This document shows, in pieces, positions 46,021 to 54,662 of a DNA stretch of 64,000 nucleotides (position 1 is its first letter; every line of letters begins with the position of its first letter). This DNA comes from CAZIAK01 sp964537035 (GTDB lineage Bacteria; Planctomycetota; B15-G4), in the NCBI GenBank assembly GCA_964537035.1, contig CAZIAK010000028.1:5218-69217 (forward strand), given 5' to 3'. Under the pieces are notes generated by a model, which was not told the origin of the DNA, did no database searches, and worked only from the letters and a program-made list of their open reading frames with translations. A program made the translations under genes and the position numbers.

Positions 46021-48492
46021 ATGACCAGCGAGACCATGACCGGACACTACGACCACGCGGCCATCGAAGCGCGCTGGCAGGCCCAATGGGCTGACCAGCG
46101 AACTTTCGCAGCCAAGGACGACTTCTCCCTGCCGAAGTACTACGTCCTCGACATGTTTCCCTACCCCAGCGGCGCGGGCTTGCACGTGGGCCATCCGCTG
46201 AGCTACACAGCCACGGATATCGTGGCCAGGTTCCGGCGCCATCAGGGTGACAACGTCCTGCACCCCATGGGTTGGGACGCGTTCGGCCTGCCCGCCGAGC
46301 AGTACGCGCTCAAGACCGGCGTGCATCCTGCGAAGACAACCGCCGCGAACATTGACAACTTCCGCCGGCAGCTGAAGGCCCTGGGCTTCAGCTACGACTG
46401 GGATCGGGAGGTCAACACCACCGACCCGGGCTACTACCGCTGGACCCAATGGATCTTCTTGCAGCTGTTCGAGAAGGGGCTCGCCTACCAGGCGGAGATG
46501 CCGGTGAACTGGTGTCCTGCCATGGGCACGGTTCTGGCCAACGAAGAGGTGCTGGCCGACGGCACCAGCGAGGTGGGCGGCCACCCGGTGATCCGCCGAC
46601 CCATGAAGCAGTGGATGCTCAAGATCACTGCCTACGCCGAGCGCCTGCTCGAAGGGCTCGACGATCTCGATTGGCCCGAGCACGTCAAGGAGATGCAGCG
46701 TCACTGGATCGGTCGCAGCGAGGGCGCTGAGGTCGACTTCAAGGTAGAGACGGTTGGGGGCAGGTCTCCTGGTGATGACGGGCCGGTGCTGCGCATCTTC
46801 ACCACGCGGCCAGACACCATGTTTGGCGCCACCTACATGGTCATCGCGCCCGAGCACCCGCTGTTTGAAGAGCTGGTGGGCGCGGAGCAGGGCGACGCAT
46901 GTCGGGCCTACCGCGATGCGGCGGCGCGCAAGTCCGACCTGGAGCGGGCCGAGCTGAGCAAGGAGAAGACCGGGGTGTTCACCGGTTCGTACGCCAAGAA
47001 CCCGGCGAACGGCGAGCGCATCCCCATCTGGGTCGCCGACTACGTGCTGATCAGCTACGGCACCGGGGCGATCATGGCCGTGCCTGGCCAAGACGAGCGC
47101 GATTGGGAGTTCGCCGAGGCCTTTGATCTGCCCATCGTCCGTACGGTCCAGCCTCCAGAGGATTTCGAGGGCAAGGCCTACACGGGCGACGGGCCGGCGA
47201 TCCATTCAGACTTTCTCGATGGTCTGGACATCCCGGCTGCTTCCGCCGCCATGTCGGATTGGCTCGAAGAGAAGGGGCTGGGGCGGCGTTCGATCCACTT
47301 CAAGCTGCGCGACTGGCTGTTCTCACGGCAGCGTTATTGGGGCGAGCCGTTCCCCCTCGTTCACCACGCTGATGGTCGGGTGACCAGCTTGCCTGTCGAT
47401 GAGTTGCCCGTGGTGCTCCCCGAGGTCGAGCGCTACGAGCCCTCGGGCACGGGCGAATCGCCCCTGGCCAACGTGACCGAGTGGGTCGAGATGACCGACC
47501 CCGTCTCGGGTGAGGCGGTGCGCCGAGAGACCCACACCATGCCCCAGTGGGCGGGCTCCTGTTGGTACTACCTGCGCTACCTCGACCCGCACAACGATGT
47601 CGAAGCCTTCTCGTCCGAGAAGGAGCGCTACTGGATGCCGGTCGACCTCTATATCGGCGGGTCAGAGCACGCCGTGCTCCATCTGCTCTACGCCCGTTTC
47701 TGGCACAAGGTGCTCTTCGATCTGGGCGTGGTGAGCTGCCAGGAGCCGTTCCAGCGTCTGCTCAACCAGGGCATGATCCTGGGCGAAGACGGCGAGAAGA
47801 TGTCCAAGAGCCGGGGCAATGTGGTCAACCCGGACGAGATGGTCGACCAGTTCGGGGCGGACGCCTTCCGGCTCTACGAGATGTTCATGGGCCCACTGAC
47901 CCAGTCGAAGCCCTGGCAGACCAGCGGTCTGAACGGCACCCATCGCTTCCTGAAGCGCACCTGGCGGCTGTTCGTCGATCAGGAGGGTGGTGATCGGGTG
48001 TCCTCTGATGCGCCCAGCAGCGACGTCACCCGGGCCTTCCACGTCTGTCTCGACAAGGTGACTCGCGGCACGGACACGCTCTCGTTCAACACGGCCATCG
48101 CGGCCATGATGGAGCTGGTCAACGTGGTCACCAAGGAGGGCGTGGGCATGCCTCGGACCCTGGCGGCCGACTTCGCGGTCATGCTCGAGCCCTACGCGCC
48201 TCACCTGGCCGAAGAGCTGCACTCGCGCATCGGCGCCACCGAGACCCTGGCCTGGGTGTCCTGGCCAGAGGTGGACGCCCAGGCCCTGGCCACCGAGACC
48301 GTGCCGGTGCCCATTCAGGTCAACGGCAAGGTGCGCACGGTCTTGGATGTCCCCGAGGGCACGGATTCAGCAGGCCTGGAAGCCCTGGCCCGTGCCGACG
48401 GGGGCATCGCCGCCCTGCTGACCCTCGGCAATGTGGTCAAGGTGGTGGCCGTGCCTGGGCGCATCGTCAACTTCGTGGTCAAAGCTCGGTGA
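46021..48492 (+). CDS. leuS: Leucyl-tRNA synthetase
   Basis: A class I synthetase of 823 residues. The HIGH motif appears as HVGH at residues 55-58 within PYPSGAGLHVGHPLSY; the CP1 editing domain includes TTRPDTMFGATYMVIAPEHP and YGTGAIMAVPGQDERD; the KMSKS motif is GEKMSKSRGN near residue 595; a C-terminal anticodon domain ends VPVPIQVNGKVRTVLDVPEG. ATG 46021 is used; an upstream frame from 45925 has atypical residues. It diverges from tRNA-Ala, and its end is ten bases before the second assembly gap. Confidence 0.96.
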   Translation: MTSETMTGHYDHAAIEARWQAQWADQRTFAAKDDFSLPKYYVLDMFPYPSGAGLHVGHPLSYTATDIVARFRRHQGDNVLHPMGWDAFGLPAEQYALKTGVHPAKTTAANIDNFRRQLKALGFSYDWDREVNTTDPGYYRWTQWIFLQLFEKGLAYQAEMPVNWCPAMGTVLANEEVLADGTSEVGGHPVIRRPMKQWMLKITAYAERLLEGLDDLDWPEHVKEMQRHWIGRSEGAEVDFKVETVGGRSPGDDGPVLRIFTTRPDTMFGATYMVIAPEHPLFEELVGAEQGDACRAYRDAAARKSDLERAELSKEKTGVFTGSYAKNPANGERIPIWVADYVLISYGTGAIMAVPGQDERDWEFAEAFDLPIVRTVQPPEDFEGKAYTGDGPAIHSDFLDGLDIPAASAAMSDWLEEKGLGRRSIHFKLRDWLFSRQRYWGEPFPLVHHADGRVTSLPVDELPVVLPEVERYEPSGTGESPLANVTEWVEMTDPVSGEAVRRETHTMPQWAGSCWYYLRYLDPHNDVEAFSSEKERYWMPVDLYIGGSEHAVLHLLYARFWHKVLFDLGVVSCQEPFQRLLNQGMILGEDGEKMSKSRGNVVNPDEMVDQFGADAFRLYEMFMGPLTQSKPWQTSGLNGTHRFLKRTWRLFVDQEGGDRVSSDAPSSDVTRAFHVCLDKVTRGTDTLSFNTAIAAMMELVNVVTKEGVGMPRTLAADFAVMLEPYAPHLAEELHSRIGATETLAWVSWPEVDAQALATETVPVPIQVNGKVRTVLDVPEGTDSAGLEALARADGGIAALLTLGNVVKVVAVPGRIVNFVVKAR

Positions 48493-48502
48493 CGTCAGCG
48501 CC

Positions 48503-48690
48503 NNNNNNNNNNNNNNNNNNNNNNNNNNNNNNNNNNNNNNNNNNNNNNNNNNNNNNNNNNNNNNNNNNNNNNNNNNNNNNNNNNNNNNNNNNNNNNNNNN
48601 NNGCGGCCCTCGCACGTGGAGGGGCAGGAGACTCTGGCCTTCCTTGTCTTCGCTTTCGCGATACCGACGCTCTGTGCATTGCCTTGTGAC
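48503..48690 (+). repeat. Assembly gap 2 (100 N) and adjoining repeat tail (probable hidden copy)
   Basis: N fills 48503-48602. The first bases after it (CCCTCGCACGTGGAGGGGCA and on through GGAGACTCTGGCCTTCCTTG and ACGCTCTG) match the tail that follows the hairpin of copy 4 at 53285-53360. A fifth hairpin therefore probably lies inside the gap. Unlike gap 1, the two flanks do not overlap. Confidence 0.65.
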
Positions 48691-48829
48691 GATGGGCTGC
48701 CACGGGGTGACCATGGGCTGCCGCGGGCGCGGAGCGGTCGGCGCCTACGGTGGTGGGGGGATGTGTACGGCGCCAGACTGACCCAGTGGGAACAGGCCGA
48801 CGCCTAGAAGCGAGAGCGCCTAGGAGCCG

Positions 48830-48994
48830 GGTGCGATCTCAGCCCGCCAGAAACGACCCCCGGAAGGCCACAGTCGGCAGCCGTTCCACCGATGAGGGTG
48901 GGCCTGTTTTGACCAGGGGGGTCTGAAGCGAGTGTGGAGGCGAAGCCGACCCTGTTCGAGCGAAACGGCCCCCCTGGTCAAAACAGGCCCGCCC
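48830..48994 (-). repeat. Dispersed hairpin repeat, copy 3, reverse orientation with tail
   Basis: Arms at 48896-48921 and 48969-48994 (26 nt) pair with one mismatch; they contain CCTGTTTTGACCAGGGGGG. The 47-nt core (48922-48968), read on the minus strand, starts CCGTTTCGCTCGAACAGGG and differs from copy 2 at four positions. The tail (about 48830-48895, minus strand CGACTGTGGCCTTCCGGGGG) follows in the same order. It faces the tail of the gap copy. Confidence 0.85.
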
Positions 48995-49041
48995 GGAGCA
49001 CCAATAGGCGGCCGACCTGTAGCGCTGACCCCGGAATTGAC

Positions 49042-49082
49042 CGAGCGCCCGCCGATCGAAGGCCTCGATCGGCGGGCGCTCG
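49042..49082. terminator. 18-bp perfect hairpin downstream of the beta-helix gene
   Basis: CGAGCGCCCGCCGATCGA (49042-49059) pairs perfectly with 49065-49082 around the loop AGGCC. It lies 47 nt past the stop of the minus-strand beta-helix gene. No T-run follows on either strand, so it may be a non-canonical terminator or an mRNA 3'-end stabiliser. Confidence 0.5.
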
Positions 49083-49128
49083 CGTGGTGCAGGCAGGCCG
49101 CTGGCCTGCCAGGCTGTGAGCCTCAGGC

Positions 49129-50460
49129 TCAGTCGATGTCCACGACCTGCGAGGTGGCCGCTGCGATGGCCGGGTCGGAGGTGTCGTCGCCGGTGGTGTT
49201 GAGCATGAAGACGCCCAAGGTGCCGATGGCACCGTTGCCGGCGCCAGCGATGTCCGGGCCGTCGCCGCCACTACCGTTCATCAGGCTGCGGTTGAGGACC
49301 ACGCGGGTGGTGATGCCCGAGTTGTCGATGCCCTCGTGGCCATTGCGGTAGACCACGTTGTTGGTCACGTTGTTGTTGAGCGTGGGGCCGTCACCGACCA
49401 CATCGACGCCGTCACCCAGGTTGTCGAAGGTGAAGTTGTCGAGCATGGCGTTGCCCGAGCCCTGCACGTGCAGGCCGTCCCGCCCGTTGTAGAACGTGTA
49501 GTTGCGGGCGATGAGGTGTCCGCCTGGCCCGTTGTTGGTCACCTCGACGCCGTGCCGGGCGTTGCTGCGGACGTTGTTGCCCACCACAGAGGCGGAGGCC
49601 GTGTCTTCGAGCAGGATGCCAGCGCGGGAGTTGTTGCTGACGAAGTTGCGCTGCACGTTGACGCCTGCGCCCAGGTTCACCTCGATGCCGTTGCGGCCAT
49701 TCTGGTGCACCTGGTTGCCGAAGAGGGTCATGGTGCCGGCGCCAGGGTCGAGGACCATGATGCCGCTGCGGTTGTTGCTCATCACCGTGTTGCCCATGAG
49801 GGTCGACGGGTCGGGAGCGAGGAAGCCGCCGTTCAAGACGAGGATGCCGTCGCCACCATTATTGGTGATGGCATTGCCGTTCACCTTCAGCCGGTCGCCG
49901 CTGAGCAGCATGCCCGAGTCGGTGTTCAGCTCGAGGATGTTGCGCTCAAACGTGCCAGAGCCCAGCACGCCGTTCGAGCCGTACTCGATGCCAGAACCGG
50001 TGCAGTGGCGCACACGGCAGCCGCTGACATTGGCGCCATCGGCCAGGATCGAGATGCCCGTACCGAAGCAGGACACCACCGTCACGTTCATGATGGAGAC
50101 ATCGTCGCCGGTGACGGCAATACCGAAGTTGATGCTGTTGCGAATGGTGAAGCCCGAGACCTTGACCCGGTCGCCCGTGATGGTGAGGGCCGTGCCCGAG
50201 GCCTGGGGGTCGATCTCGGCGTTGGCCGTGGTCAGGGTGACATCGTCCGTGGCCAGGACCACGTTCTCGATGTAGCTGACGTCGGCCTGCTTCGCCACGG
50301 AGATGGTGTCGCCGGGTGCGGCCGCCGCAGCCGCCGCAGAAATGGTCGGGAAATCGCCGGGCACGGTGAGCGTGTCCGCCATGGCTGCTGGAGCCCCTAG
50401 GCTCAACAGGAGAATGGCGGGGGCGAGGATCTTGTTCGGGAAGGTCATCTTGGGCTCCAT
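49129..50460 (-). CDS. Secreted right-handed parallel beta-helix protein
   Basis: A 443-residue protein with a signal peptide (ILAPAILLLSLGAPAAMA, cleavage likely after about residue 29). DTLTVPGDFPTISAAAAAAAPGDTI opens the mature chain, typical of NosD/pectin-lyase-like repeats. About a dozen ~23-residue coils follow, such as GNTVMSNNRSGIMVLDPGAG, GNQVHQNGRNGIEVNLGAG and GNNVRSNARHGVEVTNNGP, with Asn ladders. Such folds bind or cleave polysaccharides; no catalytic set is recognised. An ATG at 50448 is an alternative start. Confidence 0.85.
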   Translation of the reverse strand: MEPKMTFPNKILAPAILLLSLGAPAAMADTLTVPGDFPTISAAAAAAAPGDTISVAKQADVSYIENVVLATDDVTLTTANAEIDPQASGTALTITGDRVKVSGFTIRNSINFGIAVTGDDVSIMNVTVVSCFGTGISILADGANVSGCRVRHCTGSGIEYGSNGVLGSGTFERNILELNTDSGMLLSGDRLKVNGNAITNNGGDGILVLNGGFLAPDPSTLMGNTVMSNNRSGIMVLDPGAGTMTLFGNQVHQNGRNGIEVNLGAGVNVQRNFVSNNSRAGILLEDTASASVVGNNVRSNARHGVEVTNNGPGGHLIARNYTFYNGRDGLHVQGSGNAMLDNFTFDNLGDGVDVVGDGPTLNNNVTNNVVYRNGHEGIDNSGITTRVVLNRSLMNGSGGDGPDIAGAGNGAIGTLGVFMLNTTGDDTSDPAIAAATSQVVDID

Positions 50461-50517
50461 GGCTGTTGCCGATGGGTTGACTCGAGCACTCGTGCCGCAG
50501 GGGCACCTTCGGTGGAC

Positions 50518-50523
50518 AGGATA
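50518..50523 (-). promoter_or_regulatory. Candidate -10 box (TATCCT) of the beta-helix gene
   Basis: Minus-strand TATCCT lies 57 nt before the ATG at 50460 within a 284-bp spacer that holds no other recognisable element. Confidence 0.28.
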
Positions 50524-50744
50524 GGGGACGAAAGCACCCCGTGGAACACGAATCTAAAGGGGAGCTTGGGCGCAGCGCCTCGGCTCGGCGAGAAGCTGCT
50601 GGCTGGAACGGAGAGAAAGGGGAGAGAGGTGTGGCCGGTCAGGGGACGGATGGCGCCCGCCGGGACCAACACCGGGTCCAGGAGACAATACGGCGCACAG
50701 TGGCCGACGTGACTCATTTGGAGGCCCTCTTCGCCAGAGAAGGC

Positions 50745-53093
50745 TCAACGGCCTGGGAGGGCCTTGCTGCGGGGACGGGGGCGAGCCGGGCCATACTGCT
50801 CCGGCCACCACTGGTCGTACTGGGCGTAGTTGGCCGACGCCGAGAGCACCAGGGAGGGGCTCTCGAGATGGGGGCGGGCCATGGCGCACAGGTCGGCCCG
50901 GCCAGCGGCCAGGATCGTGTTGCAGTGGCTGGCCCCCTGGATGGCCCCGACCGCCATGACCGGCACGGAAACCGCCGCCTTGACCCTCTCGGCGAAGGGC
51001 ACCTGGTACATGCGACCGGTGACGGGCCGGCTCTCGGGGGTGTTGCCCCCGGTCGAGATATCGAGCAGGTCGCAGCCCAACTCGACCAGGGCCTTGGCGA
51101 CCTCCACCGTGTCTTCGATGGTCATGCCCCGCCCCGGCTGCTCCTCCAACCAGTCGGTGGCTGACAGCCGCACCGCCAGGGGGCGCTCCTTCCAGACCGC
51201 CCGAACCGCCGCGAAGACCTCCAGTGGGAAGCGCATGCGGTTCTCAAGGCTGCCCCCGTACTCGTCTTCGCGATGATTGACGGCGGGGGACAGGAACGAG
51301 CTGAGCAGGTAGCCGTGGGCCATGTGCAGCTCGATCATGTCGAACCCGGCGTCGCTGGCCAGCTCTGCCGAGGCCACGAAGGCGGCCTTGACCCGGTCCA
51401 TGTCGGCCCGATCCATGGCCTTGGGGGCCGGGGCGCCCGCTGTGAACGGTTCATTGCAGGGGCCGAGGGTGGGCCAGGCGCTGTCGTCAGTCAGCGGCGC
51501 GTCTCCGTCCCAGGGCAGCTCGCAGCTGGCCTTGCGCCCGGCGTGGGCCAGCTGGACGGCGATCTTCGCCGGGCTGTTGCCATGCACGAAGTCTGTGATG
51601 CGTCGCCAGGCCTGGGCCTGCTCGGTGGTCCAGAGCCCGGCGCAGCCGTGGCTGATGCGCCCTTCGGGTGAGACATCGGTCATCTCGCTGATGATCAGCC
51701 CTGCTCCCCCGGTGGCGCGGGCGCCCAGGTGCACCAGGTGCCAGTCGGAGACCAGGCCGTCGGTCGCGGAGTACTGGCACATGGGCGAGACCACGACCCG
51801 ATTGGGCACGTCGAGGTTGCCTACCCTGATGGGCGCGAACAGGGGCACGGGCGCTCGGCCAGATTCGCCAGCGGCTGCGCTGTGGGCCGAGCCGTCGTTC
51901 TCCCGTGGCAGACGCTCGGGCCAGCTCTGGCCGCCCTTCGCTGTGTACTCGTCGCGGGCTTGATCCCACCACCATTCGCGCACCTGTCCTACGAGCTCGG
52001 GGTCGCGCAGGGCCAGGTTGTCCCAGGTGATCTGCTTGCTGCGGGTCAGCAGGTTGAAGCTGAACTGCAGGGGGTGCTGGTCGAAGTAGCGCTCGGTGTT
52101 CTCGAACCACTCCAGGCTGGTCTGGGCCGTCTTCTGCAGCTTGTAGCCGTCGAGCCAGCGCTCCTCCTCGTAGCGGGCCAGCACGGCGGGGACGTCGAGA
52201 CCGGGGTGGCGTTTGAAGCTGTCCACCAGGGCGATGGCGTCCTCCATGGCCAGCTTCGTGCCTGAGCCGATGGAGAAGTGGGCGGTGTGGGAGGCGTCCC
52301 CCATGAGCACGATGTTCTCGTGGTGCCAGCGCCTGTTGCGCACGGTGGGGAAGGTGCGCCAGAACGAGTTGTTGGCCAGCAGCTTGTGTCCGCCCAGCTC
52401 GTCGGCGAAGAGCTTCTCGTAGTAGGCCACGGTGGTGGCGTCGTCAGCCTTGTCGAGGCCGGCCCGTTTCCAGGTCTCTTCGAGACACTCGACGATGAAC
52501 GTGCCCAGGCCCGGCTGAAAGGGGTAGGCGTGAATACGGTGCAGGCCGTGCTCGTTCTCCTTGAAGAAGAAGGTGAACGCGTCCATGGGCATGTCCGTGC
52601 CCAGCCACGAGAACTTGCACTTGCGCCAATCGAGGGACGGCTCGAACGTCGCGGAGAACTGATCGCGGATGACGCTGTTGATGCCGTCGACTGCGAGGAT
52701 CAGGTCGGCCTCGCCCACGTCTTCGACGCAGCTGATCTCCTGCTCGAAGCGCAGCTCGACGCCCAGGTCACGACAGCGATCCTGGAAGGTGACCAGCAGC
52801 TTCTGGCGACTCATGCCGCAGAAGCCGTGTCCCGTCGAGCGCACGCAGGTGCCACCGAAGTGCGTCTCGATGTCATCCCAGTAGATGAACTGCTCGGTGA
52901 TGCGGTCGTAGGTGGGAGCGTCCGCTTCGCGGAAGTGACTCAACGTCTCGGCCGAGAAGACAACGCCCCAGCCGAAGGTCTCGGCCGGTTTGTTGCGCTC
53001 GTAGACGATCACGTCTGCGTCAGGGAAGGCCTGCTTGAGCAGGATGGCTGAGTAGAGGCCCGCGGGGCCGCCGCCGATGGAGACGATGCGCAT
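50745..53093 (-). CDS. Bifunctional salicylyl-CoA 5-hydroxylase / OYE-type reductase
   Basis: A 782-residue fusion. Residues 1-~385 are a class A flavin monooxygenase: VSIGGGPAGLYSAILLKQ binds FAD and NIVLMGDASHTAHFSIGSGTKLAMEDA is the second FAD motif; ETFGWGVVFS is typical of salicylyl-CoA and 2-aminobenzoyl-CoA monooxygenases. Residues ~410-782 are an old-yellow-enzyme domain (NRVVVSPMCQYSATDGLVSDWHLVHLGARATGGAGL, then ELHMAHGYLLSSFLSPAVNHR). The same order occurs in aerobic aromatic-CoA pathways for salicylate and anthranilate. The matching CoA ligase and downstream genes are not in the window, so which aromatic acid is used is open. Confidence 0.88.
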   Translation of the reverse strand: MRIVSIGGGPAGLYSAILLKQAFPDADVIVYERNKPAETFGWGVVFSAETLSHFREADAPTYDRITEQFIYWDDIETHFGGTCVRSTGHGFCGMSRQKLLVTFQDRCRDLGVELRFEQEISCVEDVGEADLILAVDGINSVIRDQFSATFEPSLDWRKCKFSWLGTDMPMDAFTFFFKENEHGLHRIHAYPFQPGLGTFIVECLEETWKRAGLDKADDATTVAYYEKLFADELGGHKLLANNSFWRTFPTVRNRRWHHENIVLMGDASHTAHFSIGSGTKLAMEDAIALVDSFKRHPGLDVPAVLARYEEERWLDGYKLQKTAQTSLEWFENTERYFDQHPLQFSFNLLTRSKQITWDNLALRDPELVGQVREWWWDQARDEYTAKGGQSWPERLPRENDGSAHSAAAGESGRAPVPLFAPIRVGNLDVPNRVVVSPMCQYSATDGLVSDWHLVHLGARATGGAGLIISEMTDVSPEGRISHGCAGLWTTEQAQAWRRITDFVHGNSPAKIAVQLAHAGRKASCELPWDGDAPLTDDSAWPTLGPCNEPFTAGAPAPKAMDRADMDRVKAAFVASAELASDAGFDMIELHMAHGYLLSSFLSPAVNHREDEYGGSLENRMRFPLEVFAAVRAVWKERPLAVRLSATDWLEEQPGRGMTIEDTVEVAKALVELGCDLLDISTGGNTPESRPVTGRMYQVPFAERVKAAVSVPVMAVGAIQGASHCNTILAAGRADLCAMARPHLESPSLVLSASANYAQYDQWWPEQYGPARPRPRSKALPGR

Positions 53094-53099
53094 GGGGGC

Positions 53100-53105
53100 A
53101 TGATA
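53100..53105 (-). promoter_or_regulatory. -10 box (TATCAT) of the salicylyl-CoA hydroxylase gene
   Basis: Minus-strand TATCAT, a strong -10 match, lies 6 nt before the ATG at 53093, predicting a leaderless mRNA. Confidence 0.48.
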
Positions 53106-53183
53106 GGGCCCTGATCTCGTTTTCCCACTCTGGGATCGGATGAGCTGGGGGCGTGCCAGAGATCACCTTCTTTGCGCTGTTCC

Positions 53184-53360
53184 GGTCGTCCCTGTTTTTG
53201 ACGAGGGGGGCCGTTTCGCTCAGACAGGGTCGGCTGCGCCTCCACACTCGCTGCAGACCCCCCTCGTCAAAAACAGGGACGACCTCGCCTGTGGAGAGGC
53301 AGGAGACTCTGGCCTTCCTTGGGTTTGTTTCTTGCCAGGCCAACGCTCTGCGATCTGTTT
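53184..53360 (+). repeat. Dispersed hairpin repeat, copy 4, with 3' tail
   Basis: Arms of 27 nt at 53184-53210 and 53258-53284 are a perfect inverted repeat containing CCCTGTTTTTGACGAGGGGG. The 47-nt core (53211-53257) differs from copy 2 at two positions. The tail (53285 to about 53360) carries GGAGACTCTGGCCTTCCTTG and ACGCTCTG like the gap copy. It occupies most of the 322-bp space between the hydroxylase start and the mltA stop, the only copy not between convergent genes. Confidence 0.88.
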
Positions 53361-53415
53361 TGCGATGAAGGCCCTCAGGGAGGGTCGCTGAGCTGCGAAT
53401 CTGTGGCGCAGACTC

Positions 53416-54594
53416 TTACCGCAAGAAGAGGTAGTACATCTGGCCCTCGGAGGCGGTGCCGCCGGCGATCTGCTCTGCATCGGCTCCGCTGCCCAGGTAG
53501 ATGTCGGCCCGGCCCGCGCTGCGGATGGCGCCGCCTGTGTCCTGGTCGAGCAAGAAGCGCTGGAAGGGACGGGTCGCTCCCCGAGGGCCGGTGGGCAGGT
53601 CGGTGTCCACGAAGACCAGGCCTCCCCGGGGGAACACGCTCTTGTCAGTGGCCAGGGTGCGTCCGGCGGTGACGGGTACGTTGAGGCTGCCGTGGGGAGT
53701 TCCGGTGATGGGCCGGAAGAACACGAAGGACGGGTTGCGACGGAGGGTGGAGACGACCTTGGCCAGGGGCGTGGCCGCCGCCCAGGCTCGCAGCGAGGGC
53801 AGGCCAGCTTCTGCGGCGGACACCGCCCCCGCCTCGACCAGGTGTTCTCGCAGGGACGCGTAGGTGTGGCCGTTCTTGCCCGCGTAGCCGAACCGGGCCA
53901 GGGTGCCGTCGCCCAGTCGCACCACCACCGATCCGTTCACATGGGCCAGATAAGCATCGAGGGGATCGGACAACCAGACCACCTCAAGCCCGCCGAGCAT
54001 ACCGCTGAGTTCGATGGTGCGGCGGTCGGGGTAGGGGCCCAGGCTGCCGTCCAGGCGTTGCTGCCCGAGAATAGACCCGTCGGGCGCCTTCACCAGATCG
54101 TCGGGCAGACCGTAGAGGGGCCAGGTGTGCTGGGCGTCCCGGTCCATGCGGCCGTCCACGATGGGGGTGCAGTAGCCGGTGAACAGCACGCCGCCCCCGC
54201 GCCCGTCCCAGCCCGCGCTGGCGAAGAGGTCGAAGTCTCGCTTGAGCCCCCGGGCGAAGGCCTCGGCAGTGGGACTGTCCAGGAGCAGAGTCTCGAACCG
54301 AGCCAGGGTCTCGGCGGCCAGGGCATGGCTGACGCCCTCCACAGGGAACGCCCCGGTGGTGCTGGGCCGGGTGAACCAGGCCCTCGAGTTGCGCAGGGCG
54401 GGCAGCAGCTGATCCCGTTCGTTCCATTGCCCGCTCATCTCGGGCCATTCATCGTGGGGGACCAGCAGCAGGGCCGGGGCGCCGTCGGGCAGGGGCCGGG
54501 TGTAGTCGGGGGGCAGGTCAGCGGACGGAGTCGACTTGCAGGAGACGAGCGCTGCCAGCAGCGCCCCCGTGAGCAGGGCTGAGGATCTGAGCAT
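53416..54594 (-). CDS. mltA: Membrane-bound lytic murein transglycosylase A
   Basis: MltA cleaves peptidoglycan between MurNAc and GlcNAc, leaving 1,6-anhydro ends. The 392-residue protein has a lipoprotein signal with lipobox LVSC (Cys about residue 19). The MltA domain includes FTGYCTPIVDGRM and VRLGDGTLARFGYAGKNGHTYASLREHLV; the 3D domain ends with FLLDQDTGGAIRSAGRADIYLGSGADAEQIAG, which contains the catalytic Asp and the usual DxGGAI-type pattern. A TACGTT box lies 6 nt before the ATG. It diverges from the SMUG1 gene. Confidence 0.92.
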   Translation of the reverse strand: MLRSSALLTGALLAALVSCKSTPSADLPPDYTRPLPDGAPALLLVPHDEWPEMSGQWNERDQLLPALRNSRAWFTRPSTTGAFPVEGVSHALAAETLARFETLLLDSPTAEAFARGLKRDFDLFASAGWDGRGGGVLFTGYCTPIVDGRMDRDAQHTWPLYGLPDDLVKAPDGSILGQQRLDGSLGPYPDRRTIELSGMLGGLEVVWLSDPLDAYLAHVNGSVVVRLGDGTLARFGYAGKNGHTYASLREHLVEAGAVSAAEAGLPSLRAWAAATPLAKVVSTLRRNPSFVFFRPITGTPHGSLNVPVTAGRTLATDKSVFPRGGLVFVDTDLPTGPRGATRPFQRFLLDQDTGGAIRSAGRADIYLGSGADAEQIAGGTASEGQMYYLFLR

Positions 54595-54600
54595 GGCTGC

Positions 54601-54606
54601 AACGTA
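54601..54606 (-). promoter_or_regulatory. -10 box (TACGTT) of mltA
   Basis: Minus-strand TACGTT is 6 nt before the mltA ATG at 54594, in the same leaderless spacing as its divergent neighbour. Confidence 0.38.
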
Positions 54607-54650
54607 GCAGCCGCGGTCGGCAGATTCCCTATTGCGCCCGCGCCGGTGGC

Positions 54651-54656
54651 TAGACT
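54651..54656 (+). promoter_or_regulatory. -10 box (TAGACT) of the SMUG1 gene
   Basis: TAGACT is followed by 6 nt and the ATG at 54663. Confidence 0.38.
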
Positions 54657-54662
54657 GTGCCC

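Larger units (their letters stand above)
48493..49128. other. 636-bp convergent intergenic region with gap and repeats
   Basis: Between leuS and the beta-helix gene lie the second 100-N gap, a lone repeat tail, hairpin-repeat copy 3 in reverse and a strong 18-bp hairpin. No protein gene is supported. Confidence 0.7.

Noticed and set aside
45195..46037. Long open frames across the first N block
   Set aside because: They run through 100 unknown bases and the tRNA gene; they are artefacts of translating N.
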